Shown here piece after piece: positions 1 to 7,848 of a stretch of 64,000 bases of DNA (position 1 is the first letter of the stretch; every line of letters begins with the position of its first letter). Source of the stretch: a candidate division TA06 bacterium (GTDB taxonomy: Bacteria; Edwardsbacteria; AC1; EtOH8); the NCBI GenBank assembly GCA_016235665.1, contig JACRJI010000008.1, forward strand, positions 372,001-436,000. The letters run 5' to 3'. The notes beneath the pieces were generated by a model. It was not told where the DNA came from. It was given only the letters and a program-made list of their open reading frames with translations, and did not search any database. Made by a program: the position numbers and the translations under genes.

Positions 1-1
1 C

Positions 2-331
2 CCCTACGGGGCCGTCAGCTGGGAGGGCTCGCTGCCCAAGATCGACTACCAGCGCTGCCGCTCCTGCTCCATCTGCGTCATCAAGTGCCCTCCCAAGAGC
101 TACATCGACCGGATACCCATCCGGCCCACCGCCTTCATCGGACTGCAGTGCGACGGCTGCGGACAATGCAAACCGGTCTGCCCCACCGACTGCATCATCG
201 GCAAAAAGAACGAGCACCACAAGGTGATCCGGGGCCAGTGCATCGGCTGCGGGCTGTGCTTCGAGGTCTGCCCCCAGAAGGCGGTGACCATGCTGGGAGC
301 CTTGGGACACGTGGACCTGACCAGGTTCTAA
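2..331 (+). CDS. RnfB-like polyferredoxin, C-terminal part (5' end outside window)
   Basis: The open frame enters from the window edge and ends at TAA 329-331, so only about 109 residues are visible. They hold three 4Fe-4S binding motifs of the CxxCxxCxxxCP type: CRSCSICVIKCP, CDGCGQCKPVCP and CIGCGLCFEVCP. The spacing, with IDYQRC before the first motif and a GKKNEHHKVI stretch before the last, resembles the C-terminal half of RnfB, the cytosolic electron-entry subunit of the Rnf ion-pumping ferredoxin:NAD oxidoreductase. Genes for RnfC-like and RnfD-like subunits lie at the other end of the window on the opposite strand, which supports an Rnf role. Other multi-cluster ferredoxin subunits, such as hydrogenase-associated ones, cannot be excluded without the N-terminus. 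Confidence 0.6.
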   Translation, partial: PYGAVSWEGSLPKIDYQRCRSCSICVIKCPPKSYIDRIPIRPTAFIGLQCDGCGQCKPVCPTDCIIGKKNEHHKVIRGQCIGCGLCFEVCPQKAVTMLGALGHVDLTRF

Positions 332-341
332 AAGATAAAAA

Positions 342-992
342 ATGAAAAATAAAAAATCAAAGATAACAACAGTATCATTTTGCTTGTTGTTATTGCTTGT
401 TTCTTCTGACCCCGGCATCGCCCAGAGCATAGACCAGAGGCTGTTCACCCAGATCCATGAACGCTGGCAGCGGGATTGGCTGGACAAACCGATGGAACTG
501 TTGACCGATGCCGGCGAGGCCGAGATCGGCATTGCCCTCTGCGCCGGGGTGGGCCTGTTCGGCGGTGAGAAGGTCCGGCAGAGCGCCAAGCTGGCCCTGA
601 CCGCTGACCTGGCCTCGGCCCTGCTAGTATATGGCATGAAGAACGCAGTCAACCGGCCGCGGCCCGAAGGGCCTACCGAGCGCTCCAATTCCTCCTTCCC
701 CTCCGGACACTCCACCGGGGCCTTTGCCCTGGCCACGGTCTTTGCCCACCAGTATCCCAGGATAGCCATACCCTGTTACACTGCGGCCGCGGGAGTAGCC
801 TTGTCCCGGGTTTATTTGGGAAGACACTATCCGTCTGATGTCCTGGCCGGCGCGGCCATAGGCTTTGCCACGGCCAAGCTGGTGCTGCATTTCAGGAAGG
901 GGATATTGGATTTCGAGTTTGACACCTGGCTGCAAAAGAAGTTTAATAAGGATGAAAGTCCCGCCCCGCCCGACAGCAATACTGCACAGTAA
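342..992 (+). CDS. PAP2-family membrane-associated phosphatase
   Basis: This 216-residue protein has an N-terminal signal peptide ending near SSDPGIAQS, so the mature enzyme is probably periplasmic. The three-part PAP2 phosphatase signature is complete: KNAVNRPRP (motif 1), PSGHST (motif 2) and SRVYLGRHYPSD (motif 3, SRx5Hx3D). PAP2 enzymes dephosphorylate lipid phosphates such as undecaprenyl pyrophosphate, phosphatidic acid or phosphatidylglycerophosphate; the substrate here cannot be told. The C-terminus is polar and Pro/Ser-rich. The gene starts 10 bp after the RnfB-like gene. The Shine-Dalgarno is poor, but this ATG is the one that gives the signal peptide. Confidence 0.85.
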   Translation: MKNKKSKITTVSFCLLLLLVSSDPGIAQSIDQRLFTQIHERWQRDWLDKPMELLTDAGEAEIGIALCAGVGLFGGEKVRQSAKLALTADLASALLVYGMKNAVNRPRPEGPTERSNSSFPSGHSTGAFALATVFAHQYPRIAIPCYTAAAGVALSRVYLGRHYPSDVLAGAAIGFATAKLVLHFRKGILDFEFDTWLQKKFNKDESPAPPDSNTAQ

Positions 993-1030
993 TTCTAAAC
1001 TCAACCAATAACAGAACGCGGGTGTTTGGA

Positions 1031-2095
1031 ATGAAAAAATTGATTTATATAACGTCAGCAATATTGCTGCTTATTATTACATATTTTCTATATAAAACGA
1101 TTAAACCTGAAGAAAACTTTACACCGTATGTTTTCCAACCAGTTAAAAGGTTGACTTCGAATACAGGTACCTCAAATCAAAACTTGCCGTCAAATAATAC
1201 TGATTCAGATAACATCATATTTATTAGTGGAGGGAACAACAACTGGATTGGTAGTTTGCACATTGGTAAGCTATATTTCAGAGCTTCGGCATACATACCA
1301 TCCGATAAAATACCTTTAGATACAAACACTGCTGTTTTCTACCCCAATTTAATTGAACAATCACCCCTTTCAATTGGTGACACCGTGTGGACTTGTTTGC
1401 CTGAAGGATATTTTATCACCTCAATTGTTGATTCAATAATTTTCGTATTAAATGATGGTGACCCGGAAAGAAACTTTATTGAATATTCTGCGAAACCAGT
1501 AAACTTACCGGATAACTTTTCTAAAAAACAATATACCCCCGTTTTGATTTACAATACTCCACCAATAAAGAATATATACGCAATTCTATCTCAAGACTCT
1601 ATTAGCAATAGTGATTCTTTATTATTTGAGAATATTTCTAATGATCTATACCCGCGAATGAGTAAAATATGGATTGATACATTTCGTGTAAACCTTGATG
1701 AAGAATCCAAGCAACATTACCCTGATACTTTCAAGTTTACCTTTAACAAAGAAATTAATTATTATAAAATAAAAAATAGTAGCACAAACACCCAATTGAT
1801 ATTAGCTGATATGGCCTGGTTTTTTACTGTTTCAGGTATAAGATCTTTTGGTATGTTAATGTTTGGCAAAAATACTAATGGTAAGTATACCTCTCTATGG
1901 CTAAACGAGTGGTATAGCAAACCAGAAATGATGGGACACAATATTGAATGTGAAGGCCTTTATTACGATAATGCTGGGCATTTGGTGATGTTACTAACTC
2001 ATACTGGATGGGAGTGGAGTCGCCGAGAAGTACTATACTTTGACGAACAAACGAACTGTTTCACAATTGATGATTCTTACATCGGTCTATACTAA
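1031..2095 (+). CDS. hypothetical membrane-anchored protein, AT-rich orphan
   Basis: This is a protein of about 354 residues that I do not recognise. The ATG at 1031 gives MKK followed by a single hydrophobic anchor (LIYITSAILLLIITYFLY), then a charged linker and a long soluble region rich in Asn, Ser, Tyr and Ile. A GTG nine bases upstream is in frame but less likely. Base composition is about one third G+C, strikingly lower than both neighbours. The gene breaks the PAP2/MlaD pair, so it looks like a late insertion. The C-terminal part (GLYYDNAGHLVMLLTH, EWSRREVLYFDEQ) is reminiscent of extracellular beta-structured proteins but carries no motif I can name. Confidence 0.75.
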   Translation: MKKLIYITSAILLLIITYFLYKTIKPEENFTPYVFQPVKRLTSNTGTSNQNLPSNNTDSDNIIFISGGNNNWIGSLHIGKLYFRASAYIPSDKIPLDTNTAVFYPNLIEQSPLSIGDTVWTCLPEGYFITSIVDSIIFVLNDGDPERNFIEYSAKPVNLPDNFSKKQYTPVLIYNTPPIKNIYAILSQDSISNSDSLLFENISNDLYPRMSKIWIDTFRVNLDEESKQHYPDTFKFTFNKEINYYKIKNSSTNTQLILADMAWFFTVSGIRSFGMLMFGKNTNGKYTSLWLNEWYSKPEMMGHNIECEGLYYDNAGHLVMLLTHTGWEWSRREVLYFDEQTNCFTIDDSYIGLY

Positions 2096-2141
2096 TTATT
2101 TTATTTTCTATTTTTAATTTTTGATTTTTAGGGGAAAGACA

Positions 2142-2981
2142 ATGTCCAATCGCCGTAACGAAATCATAGTAGGTGTGGTGGTCCTATCCGCCATCGCCCT
2201 ACTGATAGCCGCCCTGCTCTGGTTCAACCGCATTGACGTGGGCCGGAATAATTACCTGGTGAAGATCGCCTTTGAGGACGCCGGCGGCATGCGCAACGGC
2301 GACCCGGTGACCGTCTCCGGCTTCAGCAAGGGAAAGGTCAAGGATATCGCCCTCAACAAGGCCAAGCCCGGCATCATCGCCACATTGATGCTGGACAGCG
2401 ACGTAGAACTGAAGAAGGACGCCCAGTTCTGGCTGACCGACGCCAGCCTGATGGGTGACAAGCAGATCTCCATCTACCCCGGGACCTCGGACCAGCCCTA
2501 CGACATCACCCAGATCCACGACGGCTTCCGCAACCCCGGCCTGATGGAGACCATGGTCAAGATGGGCTACCTGGCCAACGAAGCCGCCCAGCTGATAGGC
2601 AGGATGAAAAACGACCTGGCCACTCCGGAGAACATCAAAAACGTTTCTTCCACCTTAAAGAATTTGGACCAGGCCTCCCAGCAGCTTAGCCTGATGGCTT
2701 CCCAGAACCGCCAGGCCCTTACCCAGACGGTACAGGACGTAAACAAGCTGATCTCGCCCAACAAGGCCAAGCTGGACAGCACCATCCAGAGCCTGTCCCG
2801 GGCCAGCGCCAACCTGGATTCCATTTCGTATAAGATAAACTCCGGCCAGGGCACCGCCGGACAGCTGGTGAATAATAAAGAGTTATACGAGGACATGAAG
2901 AAGACCAACAAGCAGCTGCAGGATCTGATAGCGGATATCAAGGCCAATCCCAAGAAGTATTTGACGGTGGAGATATTCTAA
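2142..2981 (+). CDS. MlaD/MCE-family lipid-transport substrate-binding protein
   Basis: This protein of about 279 residues begins with one N-terminal transmembrane helix (EIIVGVVVLSAIALLIAALLW) and continues with a single MCE domain (YLVKIAFEDAGGMRNGDPVTV, then GFSKGKVKDI). A long helical C-terminal region follows (about residues 140-270, Gln/Leu/Asn-rich). MCE proteins form periplasmic hexameric rings or tubes that ferry phospholipids between inner and outer membranes, with MlaE permease and MlaF ATPase in the inner membrane. No mlaE or mlaF lies in the window, so the partners are elsewhere. The start is fixed by AGGGGA about 7 bp upstream of ATG 2142; an in-frame TTG at 2121 lacks a ribosome site. 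Confidence 0.88.
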   Translation: MSNRRNEIIVGVVVLSAIALLIAALLWFNRIDVGRNNYLVKIAFEDAGGMRNGDPVTVSGFSKGKVKDIALNKAKPGIIATLMLDSDVELKKDAQFWLTDASLMGDKQISIYPGTSDQPYDITQIHDGFRNPGLMETMVKMGYLANEAAQLIGRMKNDLATPENIKNVSSTLKNLDQASQQLSLMASQNRQALTQTVQDVNKLISPNKAKLDSTIQSLSRASANLDSISYKINSGQGTAGQLVNNKELYEDMKKTNKQLQDLIADIKANPKKYLTVEIF

Positions 2982-2988
2982 ATAACGA

Positions 2989-3022
2989 TCCATAGCCCAG
3001 CCCTTAAGGGCTGGGCTATGGA
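2989..3022. repeat. 34-nt perfect palindrome (dispersed element, copy 1)
   Basis: The sequence reads the same on both strands, centred between 3005 and 3006. The core is AGCCCAGCCC-TTAA-GGGCTGGGCT and the outer arms are TCCAT/ATGGA. A second copy with the same core but different outer arms lies at 61313-61344. There is no T-run on either side, so it is not a standard intrinsic terminator, although it follows mlaD. It contains an ATG at 3018 that is in frame with the next gene but is unlikely to be its start. Confidence 0.9.
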
Positions 3023-3047
3023 AATATTATATCTAATGCAATGTAAG

Positions 3048-4706
3048 ATGAAATTATCTATCATCACGGCCATACACGATCAACTGGCATACAACAAACT
3101 GTTCTATGAATCGCTCATAAAAAACACCTTCCACCCCTTTGAGCTGATCATCATAAACAACAATTCCACCGACGGCTCCGGCAAGTATTTTAAAGATCAC
3201 AACGCCATAGTCATCGACAACCAGGAAAACGTGGCCTACTCCAAGGCGCAGAACATGGGCCTGGACGTATCCACCGGCCAGTATCTGGCCTTTCTGAACA
3301 ACGACCTGTATCTGTCAAAACACTGGGATAAAAAACTGATCGATTACCTGGAACAATACGGTTTGGACATCATCTCCCCGGTGGGGATCGAGAACATGGA
3401 GACCGCCAGGGCCACCAAAGCCTATATGCGGAAATGGCGGCGGGTAAATCTGATCCAGCGTTTTAAAACGCATTTGGGATTGGCCTACACAAAGAATGAC
3501 CTGCGGACCCTGATCCGGAATATGTACGGCGACTGGGACAAATTCACGGCCAGGCGGGCGCTTAAATTCAAACGTTTCATCTATCCCGGTATTGCCGGGA
3601 ATGCCATCCTTACCAACCGGAGGTTCTTTGACATCATCGGTAGGTGGAATGAGCAGGTCAGCTCCGCCGACTACGACCTGCTGATCCGTTCCGGCAAGAG
3701 CCAGGTTGAGACCGGCCGGGTGCAGGCCTCGGCGGTGGCGGGCGACGTGTTCATCCATCACTTCATCAAGGCCACCACCAGGGTCAAAGACAAGCAGGTT
3801 GAAACCTGGAACAGATTGGCTGACGTGGCCGAGCATTACACGGCCCCCGACCTGTATTACCTGAGGCGTCCCCTGGTGTCGGTCATAATTGCCGCCAAAG
3901 GCCGGCCCGGTTATTTTGAAAAGACCCTGCTGAGCCTTAAGGGTCAATCAGAACAGGATTTTGAGATCATATATTTCAGCGACGGAGCAGAACCGGGATA
4001 TCAAAGCTTGGCCGATCAATACCGCAGATCGTTCAAACACCCCATCCAAACCGTTCCCGGCATCCCCGGCAGCAATACCGGAGCTTTGGCCAACCAGGCG
4101 GCCAGAATGGCGCGCGGAGACTATCTGGTCTTTCTTAACGGGGACCGGATACTCCACCACCGTTTCATTGAGCGCCATCATGCCCGGCGCAAACCAGGCG
4201 TTTTTTTATGGAGCAGCCCCGTCGCCTTAACGGAAGAGGCGGCAAACAAATTAACCAATGAAGCCGTTATCTCCAGATCTTTGGAAAATGAGTGTTTCCG
4301 GCAGGGGCAATGCGATCCCTCCACGGTAAAATACGGTTCCTACAGCCCTTTTATAAACCGGTTGTTAAATTTAGCTCTTTCCTGCGGCGCCAATATCCTT
4401 GGAGCCGGCGATAAACCGCTTGCAAACGATCACGATTTTTCCCTGTTCAAAGGCGACTTCTACCGGGTCAATGGTTATGACCAGGGACTGGCCGGCCCCG
4501 GCCGGACATATTTCGACCTGCTCCGGCGGCTGCTAAAAGCCGGAATAAAGCCGCGGTCAGTCAATTACGAAGCCATACAATACAGCCTGAGCCGTTTGGA
4601 TGAAAAAGCAACAAACACGGCAGTGGATCCCGGCGGTACTGAAGACCCCGGTTCCTATTTTACCCTTAACGGTCTGGCCAAGCTAAAAAGCCTCTCAGAT
4701 CTATGA
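3048..4706 (+). CDS. two-domain family 2 glycosyltransferase
   Basis: The protein has about 552 residues with two GT-A-type glycosyltransferase modules in tandem. The first (residues 1-230) shows LSIITAIHDQ, IIINNNSTDGSG and the metal-binding-like FLNNDLYL. The second (from about residue 280) begins PLVSVIIAAKGRP and contains FEIIYFSDGAEP and FLNGDRIL, where the acidic motif is degenerate. Both resemble GT2 enzymes that build surface polysaccharide or glycosylate proteins; acceptor and donor are unknown. I chose ATG 3048 because the upstream in-frame ATG at 3018 lies inside a palindromic repeat; neither has a strong Shine-Dalgarno. The gene seems to stand alone rather than in a polysaccharide cluster. 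Confidence 0.82.
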   Translation: MKLSIITAIHDQLAYNKLFYESLIKNTFHPFELIIINNNSTDGSGKYFKDHNAIVIDNQENVAYSKAQNMGLDVSTGQYLAFLNNDLYLSKHWDKKLIDYLEQYGLDIISPVGIENMETARATKAYMRKWRRVNLIQRFKTHLGLAYTKNDLRTLIRNMYGDWDKFTARRALKFKRFIYPGIAGNAILTNRRFFDIIGRWNEQVSSADYDLLIRSGKSQVETGRVQASAVAGDVFIHHFIKATTRVKDKQVETWNRLADVAEHYTAPDLYYLRRPLVSVIIAAKGRPGYFEKTLLSLKGQSEQDFEIIYFSDGAEPGYQSLADQYRRSFKHPIQTVPGIPGSNTGALANQAARMARGDYLVFLNGDRILHHRFIERHHARRKPGVFLWSSPVALTEEAANKLTNEAVISRSLENECFRQGQCDPSTVKYGSYSPFINRLLNLALSCGANILGAGDKPLANDHDFSLFKGDFYRVNGYDQGLAGPGRTYFDLLRRLLKAGIKPRSVNYEAIQYSLSRLDEKATNTAVDPGGTEDPGSYFTLNGLAKLKSLSDL

Positions 4707-4763
4707 CCCCCGAAAAAGTAAGGGTGGGTCTAAGACCCGCCCCGATAAAAAGAAACACGATAA

Positions 4764-6140
4764 ATGAAAAACAAGCTCACCCCCAAAACCAATTTCGTCT
4801 GCCAGTCCTGCGGGTTCGAAAGCTCCAAATGGATCGGCAAGTGCCCGTCCTGCCAGGGCTGGAACACCTTTGTGGAAGAGCTCAAGCGGGCCGACCTCCG
4901 TCCTGCCAAGAACAAGGCTTTCCGGCAGCTGGCCCCTTCACTCCCCCAGACCCTGAGTCAGATCGAGCTGAAGGACGGCCAGCGCCTGCTCTCCGGCATC
5001 TCGGAATTCGACCGGGTCACCGGCGGCGGGCTGGTATCAGGCTCGTTGACCCTGATCGGCGGAGATCCCGGCATCGGCAAGTCCACCCTCACTTTACAAC
5101 TGGTGGACAAGTTGGCCGCTTCCGGCCAAAAAGTGCTTTACGTCTCCGGCGAGGAATCTTTGGCCCAGATCAAACTGAGGGCCCAGCGTTTGCAGGTCAA
5201 CTCGGACAATTTGTTATTGTTGTCCGAGACCGTTCTGGAGAACGTGCTGGAAACGGTCCGCAAGCTCTCCCCCGATATTTTGGTGATGGATTCCATCCAG
5301 ACCATCTACCGGACCGACCTGGATTCGGCTCCCGGTTCGGTGGGGCAGGTCCGGGAATGCGGGGCCGAGCTGATGAGGCTGGCCAAAACGGATAACGTGG
5401 CCACCATTCTGATCGGCCATGTCACCAAAGAGGGCGTCATCGCCGGGCCCCGGACCCTGGAGCACATGGTGGACACCGTGCTTTATCTGGAGGGCGAACG
5501 GCACCACGCCTACCGGATCCTGCGTTCGGTCAAGAACCGTTTTGGTTCCACCAACGAGATCGGAGTCTTCGAGATGCAGGAAACAGGAATGGTGGAAGTT
5601 TCCAATCCCTCAAAAGTATTTCTGTCGGAGCGCACCCGGGAAATACCGGGATCAACCGTGGTCTGCTCGCTGGAGGGCACCCGCCCCCTGCTGGTGGAGA
5701 TCCAGGCCCTGGTGTCTCCGGCCTCCTACGGCAATCCCCAGCGGGTTCCCACCGGATTCAATCATAGAAGACTGTCCATGCTTCTGGCGGTGCTGGAGCG
5801 CCGGGCCGGGTTGAATCTGGGAATGCACGATGTCTTTGCCAACATCGCCGGGGGCTTAAAACTGGAGGAGCCGGCCGTGGATCTGGGTATCGCCGCCGCC
5901 GTGGCCTCGGCCTTCAAGAACAAGAACGCCGACCCCGATACCGCGGTGGTCGGCGAGATAGGACTGGGCGGAGAGATCCGGAGCGTCAGCCAGCTGGGCA
6001 AAAGGATCAATGAAGCCCAGAAACTTGGTTTCAAAAGGATGATCATCCCGGCCCATAACCAGCGGGCCGCCGGAAATTCCAGGATCCAGCTGATCGAGGT
6101 CCGCTTTCTTTCCGAAGCCCTGCAGGCGCTGATAGCATAA
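4764..6140 (+). CDS. radA: DNA repair protein RadA (Sms)
   Basis: The 458-residue length is normal for the family. Domains in order: an N-terminal C4 zinc finger (CQSCG...CPSC, residues 13-30), a RecA-like ATPase with Walker A GGDPGIGKST and the RadA-specific KNRFGSTNE motif, and a C-terminal Lon-protease-like domain (GLKLEEPAVDLGIAAA). RadA is a branch-migration helicase acting in homologous recombination. It follows the glycosyltransferase by 57 bp and has only a weak ribosome site. There is nothing unusual in the sequence. Confidence 0.97.
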   Translation: MKNKLTPKTNFVCQSCGFESSKWIGKCPSCQGWNTFVEELKRADLRPAKNKAFRQLAPSLPQTLSQIELKDGQRLLSGISEFDRVTGGGLVSGSLTLIGGDPGIGKSTLTLQLVDKLAASGQKVLYVSGEESLAQIKLRAQRLQVNSDNLLLLSETVLENVLETVRKLSPDILVMDSIQTIYRTDLDSAPGSVGQVRECGAELMRLAKTDNVATILIGHVTKEGVIAGPRTLEHMVDTVLYLEGERHHAYRILRSVKNRFGSTNEIGVFEMQETGMVEVSNPSKVFLSERTREIPGSTVVCSLEGTRPLLVEIQALVSPASYGNPQRVPTGFNHRRLSMLLAVLERRAGLNLGMHDVFANIAGGLKLEEPAVDLGIAAAVASAFKNKNADPDTAVVGEIGLGGEIRSVSQLGKRINEAQKLGFKRMIIPAHNQRAAGNSRIQLIEVRFLSEALQALIA

Positions 6141-6271
6141 ACGCTGGCCTGACACTTATACAAATATTTCGTCCATGTTCTTAGCAAATAATTATTGACG
6201 TTGATTTTAGTTTTCCTCTGTGCCGCAATATCTCTGTGGCATAACAGAATGTTATTTAATGAGAGGACTGA

Positions 6272-6700
6272 ATGAAGATCAGAAAACTTACCATCAAAGA
6301 CTATCCCGAGCTGATCCGTCTTTGGGACCGGGCCAAACTGCCCGCCAAGCCCAAAGGCCGCGACAGCCGGGCCCATATCGCCAAAGAGATGGCCTGCAAC
6401 CCCGATTTTTTCATAGGAGCCTTTGAGCAGGACATGATGACCGGCGCCATCATCGCTTCCCATGACGGCCGCAAGGGCTGGCTGAACCGGATCGCGGTGG
6501 ATCCCGACTACCGCCGCCATGGCCTGGCCCAAAAACTGACCATGGCCGGAGAAAAGGCATTGAGAAAACGCGGCATCAAGATATTCGGACTGCTGATCCA
6601 CGAGTACAACACCGCTTCGCTGAAGCTGGCCCAGAAGATGGGATATAAGGTCCACAATGACATCTTGTATCTTACCAAAAGAAACGGAGATCACATCTAA
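6272..6700 (+). CDS. GNAT-family N-acetyltransferase
   Basis: This 142-residue protein is a single GNAT fold. The acetyl-CoA binding stretch is NRIAVDPDYRRHGLAQKL (R/Q-x-x-G-x-G/A type), and the C-terminal YNTASLKLAQKMGYK is the usual last helix and strand. The substrate is unknown. A good Shine-Dalgarno (GAGAGGA) sits just upstream of ATG 6272. The stop codon directly abuts the ispD start, so the gene leads a four-gene operon with ispD, ispF and a DedA gene. A short inverted repeat, ATAACA-GAA-TGTTAT, lies 17 bp before the start (6241-6255) and might be an operator, but evidence is thin. Confidence 0.88.
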   Translation: MKIRKLTIKDYPELIRLWDRAKLPAKPKGRDSRAHIAKEMACNPDFFIGAFEQDMMTGAIIASHDGRKGWLNRIAVDPDYRRHGLAQKLTMAGEKALRKRGIKIFGLLIHEYNTASLKLAQKMGYKVHNDILYLTKRNGDHI

Positions 6701-7375
6701 ATGCCTTATGTATCTGCCATCATCGTGGCCGCCGGCAGCGGAGTAAGGCTGGGGGCTGGGGTTCCCAAGGCTTTTGTCAGGTTGAACGGACAACCGATGG
6801 TGGAATATTCCCTGCAGGCCTTTCAGGAATGCCAAAGCGTTGCGGAGATCATTCTGGTGAAACCGGCCTTCTATCAGATCAACGGTTTGAGGTATTTCGG
6901 CAAATACTCCAAACTTTCGGCCATCGTATCCGGCGGCAAAGAACGGCTGGACTCGGTCCGGTCCGGTTTGAACATGGTTGCCCCGGGGTTAAGGGTCATT
7001 TTGATCCACGACGCCGCCCGGCCCCTTATCCGGGCGGAGCAGATAACAGCCGTGGCCAGGGCCGCCGAAAAGCACGGGGCCGCTATCCTGGCCGCCCCGG
7101 TCACCGACACCATCAAGAAAACCAGCGGCGGCAGGATCACCGGTACGGTGGACCGCTCCCAATTATGGCGGGCTCAGACCCCCCAGGGGTTTAAAATGCC
7201 GGTTCTGCAAAGATCCCATTTTAACCGGAAAAATATCCCCGCCACCGACGACAGTCAGTTGGTGGAAATGATCAAGGTAAAGGTCCGCATCGTCCCCGGA
7301 AACGATGGAAATATCAAAGTAACAACACCTTTAGACCTGGAGATCGCGTCATGGCTGTTAAAAAAGAAAAAATGA
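6701..7375 (+). CDS. ispD: 2-C-methyl-D-erythritol 4-phosphate cytidylyltransferase
   Basis: IspD activates MEP with CTP in the non-mevalonate isoprenoid pathway. The 224-residue protein shows the nucleotide-binding loop AAGSGVRLGAGVPKAF near the N-terminus and the conserved HDAARPLI segment. It ends in a Lys-rich tail. The start follows immediately on the preceding stop, and the last four bases overlap the ispF start (ATGA), implying translational coupling. An ispD-ispF neighbourhood is common in bacteria and supports both calls. Confidence 0.96.
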   Translation: MPYVSAIIVAAGSGVRLGAGVPKAFVRLNGQPMVEYSLQAFQECQSVAEIILVKPAFYQINGLRYFGKYSKLSAIVSGGKERLDSVRSGLNMVAPGLRVILIHDAARPLIRAEQITAVARAAEKHGAAILAAPVTDTIKKTSGGRITGTVDRSQLWRAQTPQGFKMPVLQRSHFNRKNIPATDDSQLVEMIKVKVRIVPGNDGNIKVTTPLDLEIASWLLKKKK

Positions 7376-7848
7376 GAATAGGACTTGGTTACGACATCCA
7401 CCGCCTGGTCAAAGGCCGCAAGCTGACCTTGGGCGGGGTAACCATCCCTTATCCCAAGGGGCTTTTGGGGCACTCCGACGCCGATTTGCTGTGCCATGCC
7501 ATTGCCGACAGCCTGCTGGGAGCAGCGGCCCTGGGCGACATCGGACAGCATTTCCCCAACACCGACAAGCGCTACAAGGATATCTCCAGCCTGATATTAT
7601 TAAAGTATGTTTTAATACTGACCCGAAAGGCAGGTTATACCATCAATAACATTGACTGCATGATCGCGGCCGAAGCGCCCAGGCTGGCTCCCCACATCAC
7701 GGCCATGCGGAGAAACCTTGCCTCCGCCCTGAAGCTAAGGTCATCGCAGGTCTCGGTAAAAGCCACTACCAACGAAGGACTGGACGACATCGGGAAAGGC
7801 CGGGGCATCTGGGCCCAGGCGGTCTGCCTGCTGGAGACGATCAAATGA
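7372..7848 (+). CDS. ispF: 2-C-methyl-D-erythritol 2,4-cyclodiphosphate synthase
   Basis: IspF closes the cyclic diphosphate in the MEP pathway. The protein is 158 residues with the metal-binding GYDIH near the N-terminus (Asp and His ligands), the GHSDADLLCHAIADSLLGAAALGDIG signature region (positions about 34-59) and the C-terminal KATTNEGLDDIGKG. I place the start at ATG 7372, which overlaps the ispD stop as ATGA and gives the canonical MRIGLGYDIH N-terminus; an ATG 21 bp upstream adds MAVKKEK and is less likely. The 3' end overlaps the DedA gene by 4 bp. Confidence 0.96.
   Translation: MRIGLGYDIHRLVKGRKLTLGGVTIPYPKGLLGHSDADLLCHAIADSLLGAAALGDIGQHFPNTDKRYKDISSLILLKYVLILTRKAGYTINNIDCMIAAEAPRLAPHITAMRRNLASALKLRSSQVSVKATTNEGLDDIGKGRGIWAQAVCLLETIK

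Noticed and set aside
1-11. CCCCTACGGGG at the window start as a copy of the GTAGGGG/CCCCTAC element
   Set aside because: It is inside coding sequence and lacks the second arm; a chance match.
85-345. Plus-strand frame of 86 codons near the window start
   Set aside because: It reads the iron-sulfur gene (2-331) out of frame; the true frame carries the cysteine motifs.
3018-3047. ATG at 3018 as start of the glycosyltransferase
   Set aside because: It lies inside a palindromic repeat and adds ten non-family residues; ATG 3048 gives the normal GT2 N-terminus.
6241-6255. ATAACA-GAA-TGTTAT as a regulator binding site
   Set aside because: It is a single short inverted repeat with no second copy and no promoter nearby; it is not enough to call an operator.
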